From Cerrena zonata (taxonomy: Eukaryota > Basidiomycota > Agaricomycetes > Polyporales > Cerrenaceae): a stretch of 64,000 nucleotides of DNA. Positions 29,001 through 38,090 of the stretch are shown here, piece by piece. How positions within the stretch are numbered: the stretch's first letter is position 1; every line of letters begins with the position of its first letter. A program made the translations under genes and the position numbers. Location of the stretch: assembly GCA_038087015.1 (NCBI GenBank), contig JASBNA010000042.1:248001-312000 (forward strand), in the 5' to 3' direction. Under the pieces are notes generated by a model. That model was given only the letters and a program-made list of their open reading frames with translations. It did no database searches and was not told the origin of the DNA.

Positions 29001-31049
29001 GGGATAACGACCTTGGCCTACAAAGTAATCAAAGTCTAATGAGGGAAATGATCGAGTTGAGGTTAGCATTAGGGTTTCAGATTTGCTATAGTGATCTCGT
29101 AAAAGAAGTGGATGCTTCAAGGCTAGCCCATGGGGGTTCTGATAGAGTAATCAAGTACTTTCCTCAGAACGATGAGTCTTGCATTGGCGCTAGAATTTAT
29201 TTATCCTTGGATGATGAAATACATCGAATTTACTGTGAAAGCACAGGTAATTTAAATGTCCAATTATATAAGAAACGCAAAACTCCCGAAGATCAAAAAG
29301 TCATGCTTGGTTATAATGAATATGACAAAGAAAAGGGCTTACATACCACTTATTAGAACCCGTTATGCTGACGAATACACTCCTGCTCATATTGATTGTA
29401 TCAATAATCAACCCAAGACCTACAACTGGAATCAGTTTGATCAACTATTAGCTGGATACGACGATGCCATTCCAGAAGAAAAGAAGGAATTCCATAAAAT
29501 GAAATTTGTTGTGATGCCAGCTGAAATACCTAAAAATGCATTCTACATAAATAATGATAAGTTAAACGATGAGGAAATTAGAGTTGAAGGATTGCGTCGC
29601 TTGATCGCAACTATAGAAAGAGGAAAGTATGATCCACACAAAGAAGGTCAACCAAGAAAGAAAGAAGAGATATTACCGGAAGTTAGCTTCTATACAGGGA
29701 ATCTTTATGATTTTTTAAACGATCAAGCAGAATCCTACGATAGTACCGGCAACCAACCAAGCAACTCATTAATGCTTCAAGATGGCGCAAGATTTAATAA
29801 AAATATTAAATTAAGTCAATTGGCCCAGGAATTACAGAGCCCAGGAGGTGTGAGGCTAGTTGACAGAACGTGGCATTTTAAAACACATCTTCACTGTTTC
29901 CTTGGTAATGAATTGGTGTCATGGATAATTGGATGTTTCGAAGATATCGATAGCAGAGAAGAGGCCACAAACTTTGCTCAATCATTAATGGATAGAGGAT
30001 TGTTGAAACATGTCGAGAACAGACACGGCTTGTTAGATGGTTATTACTTCTATGAATTTCAAGAATCTTATATTGATAAGAATTATAAAGCTGAAAAGTC
30101 TGGGTGGTTTGGAAAGAAAAAAACCCCTTCAACATCCAATATGAACCAGTCAGAGAAAGTTGAATCTGATAATGAGTCCATGAAATCACCATTTTTATCA
30201 CCACAAGATAGTGTTGATACTAAGAAAACAAACCCTCAATTGATTCCAGACTCTGAAGCCTCATCAATGGCTGACTCATCTACAAAGACTAAGCTGAAGA
30301 AGAAATTCATTTTAAGTAGATGTGTTAAATATGATGCTGACCCTTTCAAAAAGTCATTCAGACCTGAAATAATCAATGTTCATTATGATAGAGTACATAA
30401 CCCAGAACACTGTTATCATATTAGATTACAATGGCTAAATACTACTACGAAATTCATTGATGATGTCATTATCAGTTGGTCCAGATTATGTGAACGTTAT
30501 GGGCTAAAACTAGTCGAAACTCCGTGGAGAGAATTATGCACGATTCCAAAATTCAATCCTTTTCATTCATTTGTTGACTTGCGATTAGCTCTCAATCCAT
30601 GGTTGGATCCAGAGTTTATGGACGCTAAAATCTTGAAAGATAACAAATTTTACTATCATTTATATCTATTGAAGAAATCAGATTTCTTACTTGATAACAG
30701 GTCTTCTATTTTCTTTCTGAAAGATCACATCGACATTTCATACAGTTGGGGTAAACCGATTTTCCAATTTGCTCAATATATACATGAGACGGGTGCTTAT
30801 ATTGTTGAGTTAAGAGATAACGGTGATTTCTTTCTTGCCCCAAATAATATTCATCTAATTAGATTAAACACATTATTAACATCTATGCATGATCATGACA
30901 ATATCAAGAGTCAAGCATTAGATTCTCAAAAAATCATGTTGAACTTCAGGGCCGCCTGCAATGATGTCGAAACATTAAAGGACATATTTAGAGAGGCCAA
31001 ACGAAGCTGGAGAGAAGACTATGCTCAAACAGTTGTTCCTGAGGTCTAG
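26003..31049 (+). CDS. IML1: Iml1 (SEACIT/GATOR1 subunit, DEPDC5 homologue), reading frame broken by indels
   Basis: GTPase-activating subunit of the vacuolar SEACIT complex (Iml1-Npr2-Npr3) that inactivates TORC1 when amino acids are short. One gene is split over two overlapping frames: 26003-29356 and the frame ending at 31049. The frames join if one G is removed from the GGG at 29335-29337, giving NEYDKEKAYIPLIRTRYADE and about 1681 residues (1584 in S. cerevisiae). A second, compensated lesion lies at about 28901-28938. An N-terminal Iml1 domain (MIWFHELRMSTEDVI, KNWRDKNTHHSITIVLFTSM) is followed by the TYNWNQFDQLLAGYD block, a DEP domain at about residues 1271-1355 (WHFKTHLHCFLGNELVSWII) and a conserved C-terminus. 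The ATG at 29256 opening the second ORF is not a real start. Error or real inactivation cannot be decided here. Confidence 0.9.
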
Positions 31050-31207
31050 AAAACTCAAATTAAATGTTAATTCAATTCTCCTTTTTTTGTATATAGGATC
31101 TTTCACGATATACTGGTATATGGATAGAAAGATTTTTTTTTACTATTTAGTTTGTAATTACACTTGTAAATCTTAGTTTGTCTATATTAATTACTTAATG
31201 AATTTAT

Positions 31208-32290
31208 TTAATTAGCAATTCTTTCAGCGATCTTGATTGCATCGGCTAAGACACCATGAGCGGTGACCTCAGCACCAGCACCAGCACCTTGGATAATTAA
31301 AGGATTTGGGTATCTATCAGTTTTGATAGAAACAACATTATCACTACCCTTCAATGAGGCAAATGGATGATCGAAACTGTATTTGTTGATACCAACACTG
31401 ACTTTATTTTCTTTGAAGTCAACTTTACCGACAAATCTTAAAACTTTGTTTTCAGCAAGAGCTTCTTCCTTAACTTTTTGAATATCACCATCGTAATTTG
31501 GTAATTTAGAAATAAATTCATCAGCACTTTGAATACTTTCTAAATCTTTTGGAATCAATGATTCGACTGGGAACGAGGTTGGAGATTCAACATTGAAGCC
31601 AGAGATTCTAGCTAAGATGGTGACTTTTCTTGCAACATCTAACCCATTAAGATCATCCCTTGGATCTGGTTCAGTATAACCCAAGTTTTTAGCCACGGTA
31701 ACAACGTCAGAGAAATTGACTTTAGAAGATGAATCGGTGGTTGAGAATTCATTGAAAATGTAAGATAAAGTACCGGAAAAGATACCTTCAATGGTTTCAA
31801 CTTTATCACCAGTGGTGATCAAGTCTCTCAAAGGACCAATGATTGGTAAACCAGCACCAACAGTGGCTTCATGGTAAACTAAACCACCGTTTGGGGCGTT
31901 GGAACTATCAAAAATTTCATTCCAAGTTTTCAAATCTGATGAAAAAGCTTTTTTATTTGGAGTAGCGATGGAAATACCTTCCTTGATAAAAGTTGGGTAA
32001 TAGTCGGCGATGCTTGAATTAGAAGTATTATCGATAAGAATTGATGGTTTGGATCCTTCTTTTAAAAACTTGGTTAAAGCATCTAAAGACAAAACAGATT
32101 GGGCATTAGCAGTTTTATAACTAGCTAAATCAACTGGTTTATAATCGGATGAAAAGATGGCTTCTTTGGAAGATCTTGCTAAGTAGACAACATTGAAATT
32201 AATAGCTGATTTTAAGTTTTTCAATTGGTTGATGAAGGCAGAACCAACGACACCAGAACCAATAATGGCAACATTAACAGACTTGACCAT
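31208..32290 (-). CDS. HOM6: Homoserine dehydrogenase
   Basis: A 360-residue NAD(P)-dependent enzyme reducing aspartate semialdehyde to homoserine in threonine and methionine synthesis (359 residues in S. cerevisiae). The Rossmann motif NVAIIGSGVVGSAF opens the protein. The cofactor/active-site Lys is in TPNKKAFS. The catalytic segment YTEPDPRDDLNGLDVARK carries the Asp and Lys that act on the substrate. It lacks a fused aspartokinase, as usual in fungi. An E-box lies about 100 bp upstream. Convergent with IML1. Confidence 0.97.
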   Translation of the reverse strand: MVKSVNVAIIGSGVVGSAFINQLKNLKSAINFNVVYLARSSKEAIFSSDYKPVDLASYKTANAQSVLSLDALTKFLKEGSKPSILIDNTSNSSIADYYPTFIKEGISIATPNKKAFSSDLKTWNEIFDSSNAPNGGLVYHEATVGAGLPIIGPLRDLITTGDKVETIEGIFSGTLSYIFNEFSTTDSSSKVNFSDVVTVAKNLGYTEPDPRDDLNGLDVARKVTILARISGFNVESPTSFPVESLIPKDLESIQSADEFISKLPNYDGDIQKVKEEALAENKVLRFVGKVDFKENKVSVGINKYSFDHPFASLKGSDNVVSIKTDRYPNPLIIQGAGAGAEVTAHGVLADAIKIAERIAN

Positions 32291-32594
32291 GGTTATTTGT
32301 TTTATTCTCTGAATTAAAGAAGCTCAAAGTGAAAAATCTGTGGATTCCGTCAAAAAAAAAATGAATATCGATTCCTCCGCTAAAGTCATATCACGTGCGC
32401 TGCGTCCATTTTTTTTTTTTTTTGCAATCACTTCTCTACAGCTAGTTTTGAATATATGTATAAATATAAATAAAAAGACTTAGTATTGGAGTACTGAAGT
32501 ATACAGTGTCCCGTTGCATGAAGCAAATGAAACAAAAAATGAACGAATGAAGGGAGAAATGCAAAAAAGATGGGTCAAAAGACCCAGACTAAAC
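32291..32594. other. Intergenic: HOM6 promoter and XOG1 3' region
   Basis: Contains an A-run, the E-box at 32391-32397 and a T-run (about 32408-32423), then AT-rich 3' sequence of XOG1. An ORF of 76 codons across the XOG1 end is antisense noise. Confidence 0.5.
32391..32397. promoter_or_regulatory. Cbf1-type E-box TCACGTG upstream of HOM6
   Basis: TCACGTG about 100 bp upstream of HOM6. Cbf1 controls sulfur amino acid genes in yeasts; HOM6 supplies homoserine for methionine, so the link is plausible. Confidence 0.5.
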
Positions 32595-33995
32595 TTAATT
32601 AGAAATGGAACCACTAATAGAACCGGATTCAGAGAAAGAGAAAGAGCTAGAGTCTTTGTTACCAGAATCAGATTTTTCGTTCCCGTCTTTGTCGAAGTAT
32701 TTGTAGTTATCCAAAGGTTGAGGAATAATGTCATTTTCAGCTAAGAATTGGAAATCCCATTCTTTAGCATTTTCAGTTTTCCAAGTCCAGTAGATGAAAC
32801 CTTTAGCCTTAGTGGTGAATTCGAGTAATTGGATTTCGACGAATTTTCTAGTGTTAGTTTTATGTTCATCAGACCAGGTGTCGAAGTCATTAATACCTGC
32901 ACAGCTACCAAAGTATTTATTTGGAGTGGTAAAAGTGTTATCGTATCTAGCACCTCTACCAACCCCGTTAAGCCAAGGGGTACAGTCGGTTAAAGCAGCA
33001 GACCATTCACCAACGACGGAAGGATGAACTGGTTGTTCTTCTGCTAATTGGTTACCCCATTCTCTAGTGAAGTTAACTGTTTCTTCAATGGTTCTGTTTA
33101 AGGAAGGAATATCAAAGGAAGCATAATGGTGGTGATCGATTAAGATATTGTAGTTTTGTTGTCTTGGATCAGGGTTGGCACCAGTTGAGTTTCTCCAATA
33201 ATTCCAATAACCAATTTGTTGGAAACCATCATGGTAAATAATGGTATTATTAACTTGTTGGGCTTTTCTACCATCGTGATAAGCATGGTCCATAAAGTCA
33301 GTTAAGTTGTCGAGAGGTAAGCCACCGGTACTGAAAGGTTCATTAACAACTGAAACACCGTAAACAGTGTCATTGTATAATTGAGTAAAGTTTGAACCAC
33401 CGTATTTAGCGAAAAGGTGGTGAAGAACCTTTTTAGAAACATCAACGTTTTCAGTATTGTTGAACCAACCAGGAACTGGAGTTCTGAGACCAGAGTTATC
33501 GAAACCATTTTGAGAACCTGGGACCCCGTGTAAATCAACCCAGACTTTAATACCGTGTTTATGACCCCATGCGATGGCTTTATCCAAATATTCTTCTTGA
33601 CCTTGAACATAAGGATCATCTTCCAATAATTCGAAAGCCCAATAACCGACTGGAATACGAACCATATTCAAACCAAAAGATTTAATTTTCTTGAAATCAT
33701 CTTCAGTAATCCAAGTATCCCAATGTTTAGATAAGAGTTCTTTAGCTTGGTCTTTACCTAATTTTTTAGTCAAGTGATATTCGTCAACTGGAGTATCACC
33801 TGGACCAGTAGAGTTATAAAGAGTAGGATTGATGAAAGGTTCAGTAACCAACCAGGAACCTAAAGAAACCCCTTTATGTTGGAAATTATTTGAAGTATAA
33901 TCTGAAGTGAAAGGATAAGAGAAATCAGAAGGAGCAGAAAGAGCTGATTGAGCTAATCCTAATAAGGATGTCAATTGAACGAAAGAAAGCTTCAT
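32595..33995 (-). CDS. XOG1: Secreted exo-1,3-beta-glucanase, GH5
   Basis: A 466-residue glycoside hydrolase family 5 enzyme releasing glucose from cell-wall beta-1,3-glucan. The signal peptide spans about residues 1-20 (LLGLAQSALSA). The acid/base Glu is in VSVVNEPFS and the nucleophile Glu in VVGEWSAALTDC. Other family blocks are GVSLGSWLVTEPFI, DLHGVPGSQNGFDNSG and IYWTWKTENAKEWDFQ. Several N-glycosylation sequons are visible (NNT, NRT, NFT). The family body ends near KYFD; an extra Ser-rich tail of about 30 residues follows (SGNKDSSSFSFSESGS). It lacks a hydrophobic GPI signal, so the enzyme is probably soluble. Confidence 0.96.
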   Translation of the reverse strand: MKLSFVQLTSLLGLAQSALSAPSDFSYPFTSDYTSNNFQHKGVSLGSWLVTEPFINPTLYNSTGPGDTPVDEYHLTKKLGKDQAKELLSKHWDTWITEDDFKKIKSFGLNMVRIPVGYWAFELLEDDPYVQGQEEYLDKAIAWGHKHGIKVWVDLHGVPGSQNGFDNSGLRTPVPGWFNNTENVDVSKKVLHHLFAKYGGSNFTQLYNDTVYGVSVVNEPFSTGGLPLDNLTDFMDHAYHDGRKAQQVNNTIIYHDGFQQIGYWNYWRNSTGANPDPRQQNYNILIDHHHYASFDIPSLNRTIEETVNFTREWGNQLAEEQPVHPSVVGEWSAALTDCTPWLNGVGRGARYDNTFTTPNKYFGSCAGINDFDTWSDEHKTNTRKFVEIQLLEFTTKAKGFIYWTWKTENAKEWDFQFLAENDIIPQPLDNYKYFDKDGNEKSDSGNKDSSSFSFSESGSISGSISN

Positions 33996-35279
33996 AATTT
34001 CCTAATTGAATTTAACGAAAGTAATATTAAGAAATCAATAAGTGCTTAGTTTGATTTAAATAGGTTTTAAACAAGCATTAATTTATCCATTAACCAGCTC
34101 TATATATATATATATAAATTTCACTCATTCGTCAAGCAAGTTTTGTCAAAGACAATTTTAGAAGGGAGTTAGTATCCTTTGGCCCTAACTCAAATGACTT
34201 ACAAACATGTTGAAGCGGAATTACAATAACTAACTAGTCGTCATTAAGAAAAACAATAGAATCACATCAAAAACTATGTTCAGGGTTCAAACGAGTTTTT
34301 AGTGTTATTTCCACTATTGTAACTACTGGGTATATTTGCTAAATCGACAACTTACTCGTTAAACTGACAACTTAAAGCCCTAAAGTCCATTTCGAGGCTT
34401 GATGTAAAATTGCAAAAAAAAAAAAAAAACATTTATTCAATCGACCAACCATTTGACCAATTTCATTACGTATCGAGACTTATTCCTCCAATAGTAGAGC
34501 CCGAATCCACCATGGGAGGAGAATGCTCGAAACTTGCTTTCTAACTGTATTTCAGTTATGAAAACGCAAATTCCTATTTAGATTAATCCGAGTACTAATC
34601 GAGAACCTTAGTTCGATGTTAGTATCAATGGTCTTCACGACCACTCTCCAAGCCTTGTAAGCACCCCCACGGATCCCAGCAGCATCCCACCATCCAAATG
34701 GTTTTGTTCCACCACACTTTGTTCGACTGTCTTATTTGTTTATAAATTTCACATCTTGTCGAGTTTGTTCCACACTGCCTTAAAGTAGTTACTACTGAAA
34801 AAGTGCTACTTTCCGTTTACGTACATTGTGTGAGATTACAATTGGACACTACTTTTTTGCATTTTGGTGAACACACTCAGTTGTCTAGCTGATACGTGCT
34901 GGTTTGGCTGAAGGATAGGTATGATATGTGCTGGCTCAACGTGATCTGTGCTGGCTCGACGGGATGTGATCTGCCGGCTCGACGTGATCTGTACTGGCTC
35001 GACGGGATGTGATCTGCCGGCTCGACGGGATGAATTGACCGGTGCTCGAGGTAGTATCTATAACTCTTTGCAATGGTACAGTTACTGATGCTGTTGTATA
35101 GGGTCTTGAACGTAAAATATCCGAACGAGTCGAGCTAGCAACACCTACGAATGAATGAATCTGAAAGACTCGTGCATGTTGAATAGTCGATATATATACA
35201 AAGGGATAATATATGAATAGGGAAAGGTTAAGTCATACACCTAAGAAAGAACATTATAACATAAGGGAAAGTATAACGA
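33996..35279. other. Long intergenic region upstream of XOG1
   Basis: 1.28 kb between the XOG1 start and the TOM20 stop. It should hold the XOG1 promoter (TATATATATATATA run near 34101-34115), an A-run (34413-34428), and a GC-richer patch with a direct repeat at 34941-35026. No ORF of note and no tRNA-like structure seen. Confidence 0.6.
34941..35026. repeat. 43-bp direct tandem repeat, two copies
   Basis: Units at 34941-34983 and 34984-35026 differ at one position. Each contains the internal motif CTGGCTCGACGGGATG and a second GCCGGCTCGAC. A partial copy precedes (34920-34940) and the start of another follows. The GC content is higher than the surroundings. Confidence 0.85.
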
Positions 35280-35798
35280 TTAATCTAAATCATTTTCGGT
35301 TGGTTTGGTATTAACGGTTTTCAATTGATCACCCAAAACATTTGAAATTGAAGCCGGTGGTCTTAAAGCAATCATCATAATAATAGCTTCATAAACATCT
35401 TGGGGAACAGTTTTTTGATAAACGCCTAAAATATCGGTTGGATTTGGATAAACTTCTAAGGCTTTATAGAAACATAATGCGGCATCAACAACTGATCCTT
35501 CGGTGGCCTTCTTTTCACCAATTGAAACTTGTTCCATAAAATAGTTTTCTTTACCGTTAATATCAACTGGAGGCTGTTCGTCGTCCAAAGTTTTCAAGGC
35601 TTCTCTGATCAAAGTCAATTGTTCATTCTTGATTTCTTCTTTTTCTTCGGCCTTCTTTTTTTCAAGTTTGACGGATTTGGACTTTATCTTTTTTCTGAAT
35701 TCAACCGAGTTTCTTCTGTTATAATCAAAGTATACTGCATACCCAACAAGAGCAGTGGCTGCGGCGGCAACCGCAGTAAATGTATATGCTTTACTCAT
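35280..35798 (-). CDS. TOM20: Mitochondrial import receptor Tom20
   Basis: A 172-residue outer-membrane receptor of the TOM complex that recognises amphipathic presequences. One N-terminal membrane anchor lies at about residues 6-25 (FTAVAAAATALVGYAVYFDY). A highly charged Lys/Glu linker follows (about 35-60), then the TPR-like receptor domain (ENYFMEQVSIGEKKATEGSV, AALCFYKALEVYPNPTDIL) with the hallmark hydrophobic groove. Length is close to S. cerevisiae Tom20 (183). Divergent from the complex I subunit gene at 36394. Confidence 0.95.
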   Translation of the reverse strand: MSKAYTFTAVAAAATALVGYAVYFDYNRRNSVEFRKKIKSKSVKLEKKKAEEKEEIKNEQLTLIREALKTLDDEQPPVDINGKENYFMEQVSIGEKKATEGSVVDAALCFYKALEVYPNPTDILGVYQKTVPQDVYEAIIMMIALRPPASISNVLGDQLKTVNTKPTENDLD

Positions 35799-36393
35799 TC
35801 TTTATGTTTAACTTGCAAGAAAAGTATGAAAACAGTCAATTTCTTCCTTTTTTTCACTTTTTGATTAAAATTTTTTTTTGCCTCATTAAAAGTCGTGTGC
35901 GGTGCCCAGATCAGGTGGTTTACAAAAACCCTCCGTACATCAACACCGTTACCTTCTAATACACCACTACTCCCCCTGCTTCAACTGTATTCATCAAAAA
36001 TGTATTGGAGCAGGTGCTTCAGGAGCCCAGGAACCTGGGAGGTTTTTTCGTGGGCTGTTTACACGCAAATTCCAGTCCTAGGAGCCGTTCTACCGTAGGA
36101 CCAGCTTAATCCACCGTTGGAAAGCGCAGAATCCGCCCTTGGCGTCTGAAGAGATACCCAACGGCAGGATATTCACAGGTCTCGCTAGAAGGTGGGTAGT
36201 TAATGCAGCTTTTTGCAACCGTAGAACCTCCGTACCCCAACACAAAACACCCATACATCACGATCACGTGCATCTCTCTGTTTTTTTGATGAAAAATCAA
36301 ATTTTCTGATTGGGCCTTTGAACGAGCCAAAAAAAAAAAGTGAAAGGTATAAGCTTAGGAAGAGAGTTGTAATTAAACAAGCCCAGTTGAAAG
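35799..36393. promoter_or_regulatory. Bidirectional promoter TOM20 / complex I subunit
   Basis: A 595-bp divergent promoter between two nuclear genes for mitochondrial proteins. It carries two CTCCGTAC elements (35931-35938, 36225-36235) and a tCACGTG box at about 36265, both of interest as shared control sites. No gene seen. Confidence 0.5.
36225..36235. promoter_or_regulatory. AACCTCCGTAC element, TOM20/complex I promoter
   Basis: An 11-mer that recurs exactly at 46484-46494 and 46598-46608 in the SEC61 upstream region; a CTCCGTAC core also occurs at 35931-35938. Binding factor unknown. Confidence 0.4.
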
Positions 36394-37002
36394 ATGTCTG
36401 ATACTCCTGCTGTTGAACAGCCTGTTGCCAAAGCATTCCCGGATGCCACCTTCAATTTCCCATCGCCATTTGTCAATTTGACTAATGCCAGTGCTTATCC
36501 AGCATATGAACCGGTTGATACTAAAAAGAATACTTTAAGAGTTTTCAGATTAACTTTTTATACTACTGTTGGTGCTTATGCATGGTTATACTTATGGAAA
36601 AGAACCACTTTCAAAGTCGGTATACCATTAAGTTTTGTTGGATTTGCTACAGTTGCAACTTTTGCTAAAGGATCAATTGTTAATTTAAGAGAAAAGAACG
36701 ATGCTTGGAATACCTTTTTCGCTGTTGGAGCAGGTAATTTAGCTTGTTTAACTGTTGGTTTCAAACAAATGCCAGCTAAACATAAGGTCTTGACTGGTTT
36801 AACCGGGGCTGCTCTTACTGCATTTGCTGATCATTGTCTTTGGTCTCAATCTCCAAGTTATGCTGGTAGAGATACTAAACACGTTATGGCTAATACTGAA
36901 GAAGATTTACATAAACAACAATTCTGGGATGTTTGGAGAAGAAGACCTTTATCTCAAACTGTTGAAGAATTAGGTGAAGGTCGTGGTATTTTCAGACCAT
37001 AA
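36394..37002 (+). CDS. Complex I accessory subunit, NDUFA11/B14.7 (21.3 kDa) type
   Basis: A 202-residue protein with several hydrophobic helices between about residues 48 and 150 (FYTTVGAYAWLYLW, GIPLSFVGFATVATFAKGSI, AFFAVGAGNLA-like segment, TGLTGAALTAFADH). This is a Tim17-like fold pattern, with polar N- and C-termini. The proline-rich start (FNFPSPFVNLTNAS) and the end (FWDVWRRRPLSQT) resemble the fungal 21.3-kDa subunit of NADH:ubiquinone oxidoreductase. It would sit in the membrane arm in the inner mitochondrial membrane. S. cerevisiae lacks complex I, so the gene excludes that lineage. Assignment from overall resemblance; moderate confidence. Confidence 0.7.
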   Translation: MSDTPAVEQPVAKAFPDATFNFPSPFVNLTNASAYPAYEPVDTKKNTLRVFRLTFYTTVGAYAWLYLWKRTTFKVGIPLSFVGFATVATFAKGSIVNLREKNDAWNTFFAVGAGNLACLTVGFKQMPAKHKVLTGLTGAALTAFADHCLWSQSPSYAGRDTKHVMANTEEDLHKQQFWDVWRRRPLSQTVEELGEGRGIFRP

Positions 37003-37141
37003 GTAATCATCCCCCTTGTGCATTAGAATTATCTTTCATACTTTTTTATTTATTGAAATGTTTTATTTTCCTTTCTTTCTTACCATATATTTATATATTC
37101 TTTAATTTATAAATTAACGATTATTCAATTTGTATATACAC

Positions 37142-37876
37142 TTAAACCATTTTATAAGGATAATCTAAACCTTTTTGGGATTTTAATTTCCATAATTTCT
37201 TCTTTCTTTTAGTAGTTACATGTTCTCCAAAAACTTCATCACAATTTTTCTTTTTCCAATTTCTAATGAAGGTTGGATCCCATAATTCACTGGCAATTCC
37301 TAAATCTTTACAACATCTCATTAATGCATTACTCTTACATCCTTCTAATGCAGTAGTGATTTTTTCATCTCCTCCAAAATAATCTTGTTCTCCTCTGGCA
37401 ACACTCACTAATCGGCCATGACAAATTAATGCATATTCTCTACTTATTTGTTTTGGAGTAATCAATGTTTCTGTTCTTGGTGCTAACCCCCATCCTCCAG
37501 GTCCAAATGCTCGATTTAATATCCGACGATATCTAATTTCTGGTAAATAAAGTAATCCATCAGGTTTGATTTCAATATCTTCACTAACTAATGGTGCTAA
37601 CAATATATCACTAATTTCTTTGGAGAATGGTGCTCCTCCTAATCCATGAAAAGAATCTGACCAATTGATATGACCTTCTGGTTGATTGCCACCGAGTATA
37701 ACGGGAGAATCATTCAATGAAGTCACGGTTGACCCAGTTGGTTGGGTTGAAGAACTAGTTGTGCTTGCTTTGGTTGTAGTAGAAGCGGCACGACTAATAT
37801 ACGGGGAAACAATCGAGCCTCTTGAAACGCTTCTGATTGCAACCCATGGTCTCATAGAGCTTCGTAAGTAACTCAT
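37142..37876 (-). CDS. MGM101: Mitochondrial recombination/mtDNA maintenance protein Mgm101
   Basis: A Rad52-like single-strand annealing protein of the mitochondrial nucleoid, essential for mtDNA stability. The start is set at ATG 37876 ([20 protein letters not shown]), which yields an arginine/serine-rich mitochondrial presequence and 244 residues. A longer frame to 37978 adds 34 residues of poorer character. A Thr/Ser-rich linker follows, then the conserved core ([74 protein letters not shown]). The basic end matches family members (269 residues in S. cerevisiae). Confidence 0.96.
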   Translation of the reverse strand: MSYLRSSMRPWVAIRSVSRGSIVSPYISRAASTTTKASTTSSSTQPTGSTVTSLNDSPVILGGNQPEGHINWSDSFHGLGGAPFSKEISDILLAPLVSEDIEIKPDGLLYLPEIRYRRILNRAFGPGGWGLAPRTETLITPKQISREYALICHGRLVSVARGEQDYFGGDEKITTALEGCKSNALMRCCKDLGIASELWDPTFIRNWKKKNCDEVFGEHVTTKRKKKLWKLKSQKGLDYPYKMV

Positions 37877-38090
37877 GTTCGCTGTGAATAGCAGTTGGTG
37901 TCTCTGGTACTTTTCAAAAATAAGATTTTTTGATAAACCATATCGGTACGTGCACTGCACACTCCAATAAGCTGCCAATAGATGGGTTTACAAGACGAAA
38001 GTACTATGAAGTATGTAGAATTGAATACTTATTAAATGCTCTTCAGCCATATATAATACATAAATTAAATTAGAAATGCAAAAAGATTAG

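Noticed and set aside
29331..29340. Programmed +1 frameshifting in IML1
   Set aside because: The site (AAAAGGGC) does not resemble known yeast +1 slippery heptamers, and a second, compensated lesion nearby points to errors or decay.
29256..31049. A separate second gene starting at ATG 29256
   Set aside because: Its protein is the C-terminal part of Iml1; the overlap is explained by one extra base.
34270..34300. A GGTTCAAAC string resembling a tRNA B box
   Set aside because: No A box or acceptor stem within the required distance. I found no convincing tRNA elsewhere in the window either.
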